From a virus: DNA of 37,264 bases. The stretch is from IMG/VR virus record IMGVR_UViG_3300037189_033761, positions 1 to 37,264 of that record; one strand, written 5' to 3'. Positions 14,815 to 23,678 of the stretch are shown one piece after another; position 1 is the first letter of the stretch, and each line of letters starts with the position of its first letter. The position numbers and the translations under genes were made by a program. The notes beneath the pieces are model-generated. The model did no database searches, was not told the DNA's origin, and saw only the letters and a program-made list of their open reading frames with translations.

Positions 14815-15801
14815 ATGAGAGTAAAGATAGTTGGTTGCGGTCTTTCAGGGGTTACAGCAGCGATCCTTTTGCAAGACAAAGGACATGAAGTAGAAATATT
14901 CGAATCGAGAACACATATAGGTGGTAACTGTTATGATAGTAATGTAGCAGGTACTTTAATGCATAGCTACGGTCCACACTGTTTTCATACAGATGATGAA
15001 GATGTAATGAATTTTTTGAGTCGTTATACTGGTTGGTTAGATTTTCACTTAAGACCAAAAGGCAACACAGAATTAGGCTTGATATCATTGCCTTATAGTA
15101 AAACAACTATCGAAGAGTTGAAAAGAGAATTAACACAAGAAGAAATTATCAAATATATTTTTAAAGGATACTCTGAAAAACAGTGGGGTGTATCGTTTGA
15201 TCAAATCCCTAAGAGTATTATTAGCAGAATTCCAAAAACAGCAGATAAGGTAAATCCAACTTGGTTTGAGGGGCAAAAATATCAATGCGTACCTCTCAAG
15301 GGATATACTGAAATGTTTAAGAGCATGCTTGAAGACATACCTGTACACCTGGGTGTAAAGCAGAATGAATGGAAAAAGGTAGAAGCAGATTTAACCATAT
15401 TTACAGGTAAAATAGATGAGTATTATGATTATATAAATGGCTGGCTGCCCTACAGGTCTTTATATTTTGAGCATACTCTAAGCTATAAAAAACAAGAACA
15501 TTTTATTATAAATCAAAATAAAAAAGAAGTGCCATATACAAGAAGTTATGACCATAGTTACACACATTTTAATCATAAGGGTCCAACAATTATAACAAAA
15601 GAATTTTCTATAGCTCATGATAAGAATAATATACCATTTTATCCGATGCCTTTTGGTGAAGGAGCAGAAATTTATAATAAATATGGTGCGCTAGCTAAAA
15701 AAGAGAAGAATGTAATTTTTCTTGGGCGTCTTGCTACTTACAAGTATCTAGATATGTGGATGGCAGTAAGGCAGGCTATGCAAAAAATAGAGCTAGTTTA
15801 A
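14815..15801 (+). CDS. glf: UDP-galactopyranose mutase
   Basis: 328 aa, slightly short of bacterial Glf (about 370-390). It interconverts UDP-galactopyranose and UDP-galactofuranose using reduced FAD. Visible features are the N-terminal FAD motif 'GCGLSGVTAA' (7-16) with 'IFESRTHIGGNCYD' (29-42), 'YGPHCFHT' near 52, 'YSEKQWG' near 118 and the C-terminal 'GRLATYKYLDM' near 305 that contacts the flavin. It presumably serves phage-directed glycan synthesis or surface modification. It ends convergently with queC, overlapping by 9 nt. No clear promoter box precedes it; the 45-nt gap from the upstream gene suggests read-through. Confidence 0.9.
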   Translation: MRVKIVGCGLSGVTAAILLQDKGHEVEIFESRTHIGGNCYDSNVAGTLMHSYGPHCFHTDDEDVMNFLSRYTGWLDFHLRPKGNTELGLISLPYSKTTIEELKRELTQEEIIKYIFKGYSEKQWGVSFDQIPKSIISRIPKTADKVNPTWFEGQKYQCVPLKGYTEMFKSMLEDIPVHLGVKQNEWKKVEADLTIFTGKIDEYYDYINGWLPYRSLYFEHTLSYKKQEHFIINQNKKEVPYTRSYDHSYTHFNHKGPTIITKEFSIAHDKNNIPFYPMPFGEGAEIYNKYGALAKKEKNVIFLGRLATYKYLDMWMAVRQAMQKIELV

Positions 15802-16533
15802 TTTTTTACAATTATATTTCTTCCAAGGTATCTCAATCTTATAAGAAATAGGGTCTATAAACCCTGCATCTAAAAAGCCTTTGATGCGTAAAGAACAGGC
15901 TGTACATTCACCGCAAGCTTGTTCTTCTCCCTCATAGCAAGTCCAAGTCTGACTAAATTCAACACCAAGCTTAACACCGAGTTTAATGATTTCTTCTTTA
16001 GATTTATCAATTAAAGGAGCTATAACTTTAATCCTGTTTCTTCGATTTAAATCACTAACTTTATTAATTTGATTGAGAAATTCAACACTGCCATCCCAAA
16101 ATCCAGCAATACTATCAGCTTGTGCTGCTCCGTGGAAAACAGCAGAAGCTCCAGTGCTTTCTGCTATACCAAGTGAAATGCTTAAAAGCATTAAATTCCT
16201 AAATGGTACGTAATTGACGGTCTGCGGGTCGCCCATTACATCCTTGGCTTTCGCAATAGCAATATTACTATTAGTTAGTGCAGATGTTTGACAAATATCT
16301 TTAAAAAAAGGAATTTTTATGAATCTGTAGTCAACTGGTTGATCAAGGCTTTCTACCTGAAACGAGGCACAGTTAAGTTCTTTCTCACGATGCTTTTGAC
16401 CATAATCAAAACTTACAGCTACAATACTATCGTATTTACGAGCTGCATAATGTAGCAGGACAGTACTATCCATGCCACCTGAGATAGGTACAACAGCCTT
16501 ACTCGACTGGCTCTTCTTCTGTTTGCGCTTCAT
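15793..16533 (-). CDS. queC: 7-cyano-7-deazaguanine (preQ0) synthase QueC
   Basis: 246 aa, normal length for QueC. It converts 7-carboxy-7-deazaguanine to preQ0 using ATP and ammonia. The PP-loop 'SGGMDS' is at residues 18-23, and the C-terminal zinc site carries four Cys ('CYEGEEQACGECTAC', about 214-228). It overlaps the end of uvsX by 35 nt, so translation is coupled. FolE (33579) and QueD (35549) supply the upstream steps; QueE is not in the window. The end product may be a modified base in phage DNA or queuosine in tRNA. Confidence 0.93.
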   Translation of the reverse strand: MKRKQKKSQSSKAVVPISGGMDSTVLLHYAARKYDSIVAVSFDYGQKHREKELNCASFQVESLDQPVDYRFIKIPFFKDICQTSALTNSNIAIAKAKDVMGDPQTVNYVPFRNLMLLSISLGIAESTGASAVFHGAAQADSIAGFWDGSVEFLNQINKVSDLNRRNRIKVIAPLIDKSKEEIIKLGVKLGVEFSQTWTCYEGEEQACGECTACSLRIKGFLDAGFIDPISYKIEIPWKKYNCKKLN

Positions 16534-17617
16534 TTGTATTGTATTTGTATTCTTGTTCTAAGCGCTTGTCGAGTTCTGGAATGATAAATTCCTCGTAGAA
16601 AGCGGGGTCTTTAGCAAATGTCTTTGCATAACCTAGTTTATCACCTTTTTTGTATTTTCCACTAGTGATACCTACTGTATATGTTGCACCATTTTGTTCA
16701 ATGATGCCTCTTGCAACTGCCATACCTAGTAAACCACTATATTTGTTGAGCCCTGTTTTAAAGGAAAGATACATTTCTGTCTCTAAGAACGGTGGAAGAA
16801 AGCGATTCTTCACAGTTAATGCTCTCAAGGTTGTACCAGAGTATTTGTTAGCTTCTGCAAGCTTCTTGTCTTCTGCATCCATGGAATCACCTTCACCCTC
16901 CTTCTCGTGACGTTTAGCTAGCTGTACAAGAATACTAGCCATATATACTGGTCCGGAACCACCTGCTTGATTCTTAACAAGACTAGGGAACATTGAAGCT
17001 GGGTCATCGTATGTATGATTAGTAAATAGAATTGTAACACCAGCTTTGGCAGCTTTGAATGTTAGGGTACGGAACATGCTCTTAAGAGACTTAGCACGCA
17101 GACCCATATCTGATGCAGATTTATCTTTTGCAACGTCGTCAAGTTCTTTCTGTGAAGCTAGGTTGCCCAAGCTATCAATGCTAATAATAAATTTACCTCT
17201 AGCGTTGTTTTCAATTACACTATCAAGAAATGCACTAATTTGATTGCGGCACTGATCAATTGTATCAACTGGTACATACTTGGTATTTTCAGGATCCAAT
17301 CCTACACCCTTGGTACTATTTTCATCGATAGCAATTTCTGTATCAAAGATAACAGGGGTAAGACCTCTTTTTTGCGCTGTAGCAAGAATCTTATTTACGA
17401 TAAATGTCTTACCTGTCTGACTGGGTCCAGAGAATCCAGTTATTCTTCCCTTAGGTACACCACCACCGCGGCAACTGCCACCGAGAATAGCGTTAAGAGC
17501 ATAGCATCCTGTATCAAACCACTCATCAACTTTACTAAGTGCATTTTCATTTAACATCGATGCTTCGCTGTTTAGTTTATCAAGCGAAGCAAAAATCTTG
17601 TTCATATCTTTGTTCAT
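16499..17617 (-). CDS. uvsX: Recombinase UvsX (RecA family)
   Basis: 372 aa (T4 UvsX is 391). It forms filaments on ssDNA and drives strand exchange for recombination-dependent replication, loaded by UvsY. Walker A 'GPSQTGKT' is at residues 64-71, Walker B 'FIISIDSLGN' near 150, and a loop with 'NQAGGSGPVYMAS' near 220. The C-terminus is acidic as in RecA proteins. The final codons overlap queC by 35 nt. Confidence 0.93.
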   Translation of the reverse strand: MNKDMNKIFASLDKLNSEASMLNENALSKVDEWFDTGCYALNAILGGSCRGGGVPKGRITGFSGPSQTGKTFIVNKILATAQKRGLTPVIFDTEIAIDENSTKGVGLDPENTKYVPVDTIDQCRNQISAFLDSVIENNARGKFIISIDSLGNLASQKELDDVAKDKSASDMGLRAKSLKSMFRTLTFKAAKAGVTILFTNHTYDDPASMFPSLVKNQAGGSGPVYMASILVQLAKRHEKEGEGDSMDAEDKKLAEANKYSGTTLRALTVKNRFLPPFLETEMYLSFKTGLNKYSGLLGMAVARGIIEQNGATYTVGITSGKYKKGDKLGYAKTFAKDPAFYEEFIIPELDKRLEQEYKYNTNEAQTEEEPVE

Positions 17618-17654
17618 AGGTCTAGTATGAATGATTGAATGGAGATATCAACTA

Positions 17655-17999
17655 TTATTCGTCAAAAAGTTTAATAACTTTTTGGTCATCAGCAACTGGT
17701 GCTGCACCGGAGAACAATCTGTTATACTGCTCTAACAATCTAGTATCGTTCTCAATATCAACACCTACAACAATACTATTCTTGTTAAATCTCCAAGAGG
17801 TACCACTGTTCTTATTCTTGTCTGAAACAAACTCTCTAAAATAAAGAGGAATTGTTTGTACATTAAGCTGGCCCTGTTGAGTAGGCTGCACGTGAATAAT
17901 AGCTGGGTTCTTGACAGTGAGAGATGTCTCTGTACTTTCAACTTCTTCAGCTAGGATGGTTCTACCAATGTGATCAATAAAGGTTGTAATTTTGCTCAT
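17655..17999 (-). CDS. Hypothetical protein upstream of uvsX
   Basis: 114 aa, not recognised. It looks like a small beta-barrel-type protein: 'TSLTVKNPAIIHVQ' near residue 25 and 'VQTIPLYFREFV' near 47 alternate strands, then 'SIVVGVDIEND' near 74 and a short acidic C-terminus ending KLFDE. It lies between polymerase and uvsX in the same direction with short gaps (37 and 30 nt). A role with the replication machinery is suggested only by location. Confidence 0.6.
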   Translation of the reverse strand: MSKITTFIDHIGRTILAEEVESTETSLTVKNPAIIHVQPTQQGQLNVQTIPLYFREFVSDKNKNSGTSWRFNKNSIVVGVDIENDTRLLEQYNRLFSGAAPVADDQKVIKLFDE

Positions 18000-18029
18000 G
18001 TAAATATATTACTGTATTAATTTAAGAAA

Positions 18030-20615
18030 TCAAGTACTTAAAAGTTCAAAAAGATCAGTCTGTACTTGCGCACCTGGTGATATTAGCTTCCAGTTAACAG
18101 CTTCGTAGAATCTATCCATAACAGAAAAGACAATCTTTTCAAACATCTTTTCTCTATCAGGTTCAAATATATCAATAAATTCCTTAGGGAAATAATACTT
18201 ATAGCCTAAAACAGATACACCATATTTGTTTGGTTGACGCACATAAAAGAATTTAACTTTATCACCTGAGCCAATTTTCTCATATTTTTTATCTAATTTA
18301 AATTTCTCAAGCAATAGATTATGATAATATGCAGCTTTGACGTGTATAGGCATGTGCTTAGCTGTTGAGAAGTTATCACATTGAGCGGCGTACTTTTCAT
18401 ACCCTTTGCACCCCATAACAAATGCAATTTCATCTACAGAAAGACTTTTAAATAAATCATACGTCTCAGAAAATACCTTGTTTGTTTCAGTATGACTTTT
18501 TGTCATTAGCATAGTTTCAATAATTTTTTTTACATGAGGTTTAATAGCCTTAGGCATCGTTGTCCTTACAACTTCAACGCCAGTGTATTTAAATTTATTA
18601 CAAGGGATACCCTCTTCATCGAGAATATGTAGAACATAGCGTTTTTTCTGTAAGAAGAGACCAACATCAGCAATAGCTTCACGCTTGAAAAGCAGTCTGC
18701 AGTCCTTAGAATTGAGTGCAGAAGCTCCCCATTTTTTTATCTGCACATTGAGATAGTCTTCTATCTCCTGTACAATTTTATAATATTCATCAGTAACGGC
18801 ACCATTTTTGTTGAGCATTTTAATATCAAGGCTTTTTATAAGTTGCTTGATAGAGATGTAGCTAGAATCTGTATCATTATAAATGATAGGATTGTCGTTG
18901 TTAATATCTGCATCTGTAAGGTTTGCTTTGTTTTTAATAAAATCTATTAGAAGTTTATTGGACTGCTTAATTACAGCTTGTCCAGTTAATGTAATTGATT
19001 CTGCTAATTCATCATCACCCAATGGACTGTGCTTGTTGCCAAAGTAACCATAAATTGTATTAATAAGAATCTTAATAGTATGTTGCTGGATATTGAGATT
19101 ATCAGAAAGATTTTTTGTCTTTGTAAGCTCAGCGTCATCCTCTTTTAACATGGCGAGCTTTCTCTTGACAGCTTTAAGCTGCTTTTTTAAAGCAACACGC
19201 TTCTCATAATAATGATCAACAGTTTCAGGAATAATACCCTTCTCTTTTTGAGAAAAAAGAACCTTAGCCTTGGATATAGCTATTTGTTCTTTCTGAACAA
19301 ATTTAATAAAAGCATCTGTTGTGAGATTAAACGTTTGACCATTAACATGTTTGATAGTAACTTGTTTATCAGTTTTCTCAGTAATGACGCCTACCTTTGT
19401 TTCAGGTGATAAATTAAGAGTAATCATTACGTTGGGGTATAGGCTGTTAGCATCAAAAGAAACAACATTCTCTTGAAATCCTTTCTTAGGTTCACCTACA
19501 TAAGCACCAGCATTTTGTTCTTCACTTTCTCTGCCTTTGTTGAAAGTTGGTATTCTTAAATTGCGGTGGCGTGCTCTAATTGCACAAAGACCAGTGATGA
19601 CAGACAATGATCCAAGAGCGCCTTCAAGTGTAGTCAATCCTGCGTATGCTATCATTCTTAAGAGTTGTAAGTATTGAAGTTTTTCCTCAAGTCTAATCAG
19701 AAGATTAACGTCTTGTATGTTATAATCTACGAACAATTCCCAGTTCTCATCTGCTAGGCTAGCAAGATTTGTATCACCATAGTCAATCTTGTTTTCACCG
19801 AGCTCAGTCTCACCAATGGAGTCCAGCTTATATGATTCGCGTAATACAGGGCAAAAACGCTTATAAATGTCTAGATAGTCAACGCAAGATACACCCTCAA
19901 TATGCCAGTGTACTTGCTCTCTACCAAATTTACCAGTAAATGTAATAGGCCTAATAATACCCACAGGGGAGAGTCTCTTTGAGGCATCTTCACCTAAAAT
20001 TCTAGCTATGCGATTAACAATATAAGGAATATCAAAAAATTCAGAATTCCATCCTGAAAGAATATCAGGGTAATCAGATTGAAAGTACTTTAAGAACTTT
20101 TCTAATAGCTCTTTTTCAGTGCTGCATTTAAAATAAATCCCGTTATCATTCTTCTTGCTGTATGATTTTAATCCCCAAGTAATAAACTGCTTTTTAAGCG
20201 AGTCATAGACTGTAATAATATTGATAGGATGCTGTGGATCACTAGGGACAGGAAATTCATCAGGGCTATATGTTTCAATATCAATAAAAAGCACTCTGAT
20301 AGGGAATTTGCTAAACTCTTCTTTTTCATTATCTTGCCAGTATGTATCAATAAGGAATTGCTGTTGTACGTTAAGATTCTCAAATACTCTCTCAATTTTA
20401 TTATCTTTTAAAAATCTATATCGTTCAGCTTGATTTTTAAATCTTTTCTTTTTGAGTTTGGTATTAAAAATACTAAAGACATCTTCTTTATTGTTTGTTT
20501 CTAGATAAATGTATGGTTCAAAAGTTGTATCATAAGATATGCGGTTCCCGCTATCATCCCAAGTAAAGACACGTATTACTTGGTCTCTCGGAATATAGGC
20601 TACATTTCTAAACAC
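18030..20615 (-). CDS. 43: DNA polymerase gp43 (family B)
   Basis: 861 aa (T4/RB69 about 900). All motifs for an active enzyme with proofreading are present: ExoI 'DIE' at 112-114, ExoII 'SGWNSEFFDIPY' near 190, ExoIII 'YNIQDVNLL' near 295; polymerase motif A 'DANSLYP' near 390, motif B 'KILINTIYGYFGN' near 517 and motif C 'YNDTDSS' near 580. The C-terminus 'QTDLFELL' resembles a clamp-binding peptide. The GTG start is supported by a TATAAT box 6 nt upstream. No intron or intein is seen. Confidence 0.96.
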   Translation of the reverse strand: MFRNVAYIPRDQVIRVFTWDDSGNRISYDTTFEPYIYLETNNKEDVFSIFNTKLKKKRFKNQAERYRFLKDNKIERVFENLNVQQQFLIDTYWQDNEKEEFSKFPIRVLFIDIETYSPDEFPVPSDPQHPINIITVYDSLKKQFITWGLKSYSKKNDNGIYFKCSTEKELLEKFLKYFQSDYPDILSGWNSEFFDIPYIVNRIARILGEDASKRLSPVGIIRPITFTGKFGREQVHWHIEGVSCVDYLDIYKRFCPVLRESYKLDSIGETELGENKIDYGDTNLASLADENWELFVDYNIQDVNLLIRLEEKLQYLQLLRMIAYAGLTTLEGALGSLSVITGLCAIRARHRNLRIPTFNKGRESEEQNAGAYVGEPKKGFQENVVSFDANSLYPNVMITLNLSPETKVGVITEKTDKQVTIKHVNGQTFNLTTDAFIKFVQKEQIAISKAKVLFSQKEKGIIPETVDHYYEKRVALKKQLKAVKRKLAMLKEDDAELTKTKNLSDNLNIQQHTIKILINTIYGYFGNKHSPLGDDELAESITLTGQAVIKQSNKLLIDFIKNKANLTDADINNDNPIIYNDTDSSYISIKQLIKSLDIKMLNKNGAVTDEYYKIVQEIEDYLNVQIKKWGASALNSKDCRLLFKREAIADVGLFLQKKRYVLHILDEEGIPCNKFKYTGVEVVRTTMPKAIKPHVKKIIETMLMTKSHTETNKVFSETYDLFKSLSVDEIAFVMGCKGYEKYAAQCDNFSTAKHMPIHVKAAYYHNLLLEKFKLDKKYEKIGSGDKVKFFYVRQPNKYGVSVLGYKYYFPKEFIDIFEPDREKMFEKIVFSVMDRFYEAVNWKLISPGAQVQTDLFELLST

Positions 20616-20621
20616 AATAAA

Positions 20622-20627
20622 ATTATA
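20622..20627 (-). promoter_or_regulatory. TATAAT -10 box before polymerase gene
   Basis: Perfect -10 hexamer, 6 nt before the GTG at 20615, implying a leaderless polymerase message. Confidence 0.5.
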
Positions 20628-20645
20628 AAAGAACTAAAAAAATTA

Positions 20646-21281
20646 TCAAGGATTAACTGTATTGAGATTGACACGTTCTTTAGATTTGTACGGAAAGTTA
20701 TATAGCTCGTAGTATTTATTGATGTTTTCTTCGTTTTCTAAAAATCTAGATTCAGCAACTTTTCTTGCTTTAGCACATGTATTCATGTATTTGCCTTTCT
20801 TGGAAAGCGTTGTAACAACTTGATCAACCATCTCATCACCCGTCTTGAATTTTATAGGTGCATCTTCATACGTACATAAATCCTGACATGCAATTGGAAT
20901 GCCATAACATGACGCCTCAATATACTTTAAGTCGCTCTTCGCTTTGTTGAAAGTGCTATCCTGTAGAGGAGCTACCATCATGTTGCATTTTAAATTGTAA
21001 ATTTTTTCGGGGTAGTTATATAGCTGCGACCATGGGTGGAATTCTATCTTACCTTCGCGTACAAAAGGAGTTAATCTAAGAGGAAATGCACCGAGAAATA
21101 CCCATTGAAACTTATCTACTGTCTTAGCAATTACATCAAATACATGTGCGAAGTCATCATTTTGATTTACTCTATTATCTACGTCAAAATGTGCGCCTGA
21201 CCCGGCATACAAAATACGAGGACGCTTTTCATATGCATCATAATTATCAGAGATCTTCTTTTCATTATAAAAATTACCCAT
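20646..21281 (-). CDS. Glycosyltransferase, C-terminal half (split gene)
   Basis: 211 aa if read from the ATG at 21281 (213 from 21287). It carries the GT-B C-terminal features 'RPRILYAGSGAHFD' near residue 20, 'KFQWVFLGAFP' near 57 and the donor-site region 'DLKYIEASCYGIPIAC' near 115. The start overlaps the stop of the upstream half as TGATG, in the -1 frame. The joined sequence would read ...PPKW-MGNFYNE..., which is continuous and plausible for a single enzyme. Either a true two-subunit arrangement with coupled restart or a frameshift of one ancestral gene. Confidence 0.7.
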   Translation of the reverse strand: MGNFYNEKKISDNYDAYEKRPRILYAGSGAHFDVDNRVNQNDDFAHVFDVIAKTVDKFQWVFLGAFPLRLTPFVREGKIEFHPWSQLYNYPEKIYNLKCNMMVAPLQDSTFNKAKSDLKYIEASCYGIPIACQDLCTYEDAPIKFKTGDEMVDQVVTTLSKKGKYMNTCAKARKVAESRFLENEENINKYYELYNFPYKSKERVNLNTVNP

Positions 21282-21856
21282 CACCATTTGGGTGGGTAAT
21301 TAGGAATCACTGTTACATTCTGATTTTTAGTCTTGGATTTATAATAATCGCGCATAAAATTACATGTAACTGTAACTTCATCGCACATTTCCATAATTTC
21401 TTGACAATTTTTTCTGATTGACGGATCAGTAAAAGCTGGTTTAAATTTGTTATAGTCAGGAATATCCTCACTAAAAACTAAGTCATCTATTTCGTAGATG
21501 ATCTTAAAGCCCATTTGTTGAGAAATGCGCTTCAAGTGTCTGACAAACTCAAGCTGATGACTAGTAGCTTGCCTCTGAATACGTACAGTCTTAACGCCGC
21601 GATAATAATTAGGATCAAGCACCATAACAGTGCTGCCATGTACTATCATTTTTTGATGCGCATTTAGTAAGTGCTCTGGCCAAATCATACGCCAAAAGCC
21701 ACAGCCACTATAATCAGCATAATAATTAAGAGAGCGTGTAAGGTTTAATTCAGGTGGCACTGGTAGATCTTGTTTTGGTGCTACGGGTGCTTGTGGAGCG
21801 GCATATGCTGGAGCAAAAGGTGAAGCAAAGGGAGAGACAAATGGGCTTGAAAACAT
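21281..21856 (-). CDS. Glycosyltransferase, N-terminal half (split gene)
   Basis: 191 aa. A Pro/Ala-rich repetitive N-terminus (SPFVSPFASPFAP) precedes a GT-B-like N-terminal domain with 'IIYEIDDLVF' near residue 133 and 'EVTVTCNFMRDYY' near 168. It ends at a TGA immediately after 'IPNYPPKW', exactly where the next frame continues. Alone it lacks the nucleotide-sugar half. It follows gp46 by 10 nt. Confidence 0.7.
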   Translation of the reverse strand: MFSSPFVSPFASPFAPAYAAPQAPVAPKQDLPVPPELNLTRSLNYYADYSGCGFWRMIWPEHLLNAHQKMIVHGSTVMVLDPNYYRGVKTVRIQRQATSHQLEFVRHLKRISQQMGFKIIYEIDDLVFSEDIPDYNKFKPAFTDPSIRKNCQEIMEMCDEVTVTCNFMRDYYKSKTKNQNVTVIPNYPPKW

Positions 21857-21866
21857 GACGTATATA

Positions 21867-23678
21867 TTAACTACTATATTCTATATAATCAACTTTGCGT
21901 GTAATACCGTTGCTCTTCTCTAAGAAGATAATATCACCAGTAGCAGCTTTAATGCTTTCTTTTCTATGACTTATAACCATTGCACATTCATCAAACTTCT
22001 CTACTCTCTCCTTAAGAATATTAATTACTAGCTCAACACCCTTCTCATCAAGGGATGAATCAAACAACTCATCATATATAGAGAAATTAAAAGATACATT
22101 ACCTTGAAGCCTGCGAATATCCATGAAAGCAAAAAGACATGCTAAATCAACATTCTTTCTTTCTGCTCCACTAAAATTGAAATACGAGCAATCTTTACCT
22201 TTATCATCAACAATAGTTTCTTCAAAATACTCATTAAAAGTGCATAAACAATTAGCATCCATTTTTTTCAGGTAATATGCTAGCTTGGTGTTGAATAATT
22301 GTAAGATTTTTTTAACAATAAAAGATTTAACACCTTCTTCAGACATAATAAATTTAACAGTATCTAGTTTATTAAGATTTTGCTTTATTTCATCAATTTG
22401 TAATTTAGATTTTTCTTGTTTTTCTTTATTTTCTTTAATAATGTCATCAAAATTTGTAACGTTAGATTGTATTTCTTTTAGATCAACATCTAGTTCTTTT
22501 TGCCATTGATTGAGCTGGTTTAATCGCGACACTAGAGAATCTTTCTCTTGATTCTGCATTTTTATTTCATGAATCTTTTGTCTTGTTACTTCTGTTTTTT
22601 CTGTTAAAAGTGTCTTTGCTTGCTTATATTTCTGTTCTTCGGTTTTTAGCGTCTTGTTATCACTAGTAAAATTATCAATTTGTTCTTGTATTTTTTTCTT
22701 TTCTTCTTTTATATGTTTCTTATCTTTATCCTCAATTGAGCGTAAACAGATGGGACAAAGATCAGCATCAGTCCCTACATTTTTAATTTTCTTTTCAAGC
22801 TCAGAAATTAAAGTAATATTAGTAGTGAGATCTTCTCTTAATTCATTTATTTTTTTATCTGCTTTTTCAATTTTTTGCTCCGTTTCCTCTATAGTTTTTT
22901 CAAGATCATCTATACTTTTAGTGGAGAACGTATCCAATCTTTTTTGTATTGTTTGTATTTCTTTCTGATTATTTTCTTTACGTAAAGCATACTTTTCATG
23001 CTTTTTATTTCTCTCTTCAAGAAATTTGTCTTTTTGCTTTTCAAGAGAAATTAAATTTGTACTCATTTCATCATATTTTGCTGAAAGAATATTGAAGCTG
23101 TTCTTTTTCTCATTAAGTTCGTTCTTAGCCTCAGCTAACATAGAGCCAAAAATAGAAAGATTAAAGATGTCTTCAATAAACTTGCGCTTTTCTTGTTTCT
23201 TCTTAGCCATGAAAGGTATGTGATTATTCAATGTCATAATCACACAATTCTGAAATATCTCAGGTGTACAGTCAAATTTTTCCATAATAAACGTGCTTGT
23301 GTTGCTTATGCTGTCTCTTGTCTTGTCTTCACCATTAACAAAAATAAAACACTTGGATGGATCTAGAGTTCTTATAATTTGAATCTCATCTTTAGCAGTA
23401 GGCGTAATGACATCAACATCTAATACAATCTCACATGTCTTCTTATTGATATTATTGATAATAAATTCTTTCTTAAGGTCTCTAAGTGTTTCACCAAATA
23501 CAGCGAAATAAATTGCATCTGCTACAGTGGATTTACCTACACCGTTTCTTCTGTCCTCTTTATCTTTATTGATACCTGTAATAATATGAAGGCCGGATTT
23601 AAAATCTATAACTACAGGTGTATTGCCTACAGACAGAAAGTTTTTAATAGTTATTTTCTTAAAAAATATTTTTTTCAT
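21867..23678 (-). CDS. 46: Recombination endonuclease subunit gp46 (SbcC/Rad50-like)
   Basis: 603 aa (T4 gp46 is 560). With gp47 it resects DNA ends for recombination-dependent replication and host DNA breakdown. Walker A 'NGVGKST' is at 45-51; a long coiled coil (about 180-470) is interrupted by the zinc hook 'CPIC' near 306; then the ABC signature 'FSGAERKNVDLAC' near 500 and Walker B 'FSIYDELFD' near 530. Its ATG overlaps the gp47 stop (ATGA), matching their complex. Confidence 0.95.
   Translation of the reverse strand: MKKIFFKKITIKNFLSVGNTPVVIDFKSGLHIITGINKDKEDRRNGVGKSTVADAIYFAVFGETLRDLKKEFIINNINKKTCEIVLDVDVITPTAKDEIQIIRTLDPSKCFIFVNGEDKTRDSISNTSTFIMEKFDCTPEIFQNCVIMTLNNHIPFMAKKKQEKRKFIEDIFNLSIFGSMLAEAKNELNEKKNSFNILSAKYDEMSTNLISLEKQKDKFLEERNKKHEKYALRKENNQKEIQTIQKRLDTFSTKSIDDLEKTIEETEQKIEKADKKINELREDLTTNITLISELEKKIKNVGTDADLCPICLRSIEDKDKKHIKEEKKKIQEQIDNFTSDNKTLKTEEQKYKQAKTLLTEKTEVTRQKIHEIKMQNQEKDSLVSRLNQLNQWQKELDVDLKEIQSNVTNFDDIIKENKEKQEKSKLQIDEIKQNLNKLDTVKFIMSEEGVKSFIVKKILQLFNTKLAYYLKKMDANCLCTFNEYFEETIVDDKGKDCSYFNFSGAERKNVDLACLFAFMDIRRLQGNVSFNFSIYDELFDSSLDEKGVELVINILKERVEKFDECAMVISHRKESIKAATGDIIFLEKSNGITRKVDYIEYSS

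Noticed and set aside
21270-21300. Programmed -1 ribosomal frameshift joining the two glycosyltransferase halves
   Set aside because: The codons before the stop (CCC AAA) do not form an X XXY YYZ slippery heptamer in the reading frame, and the TGATG overlap is enough to explain a restart.
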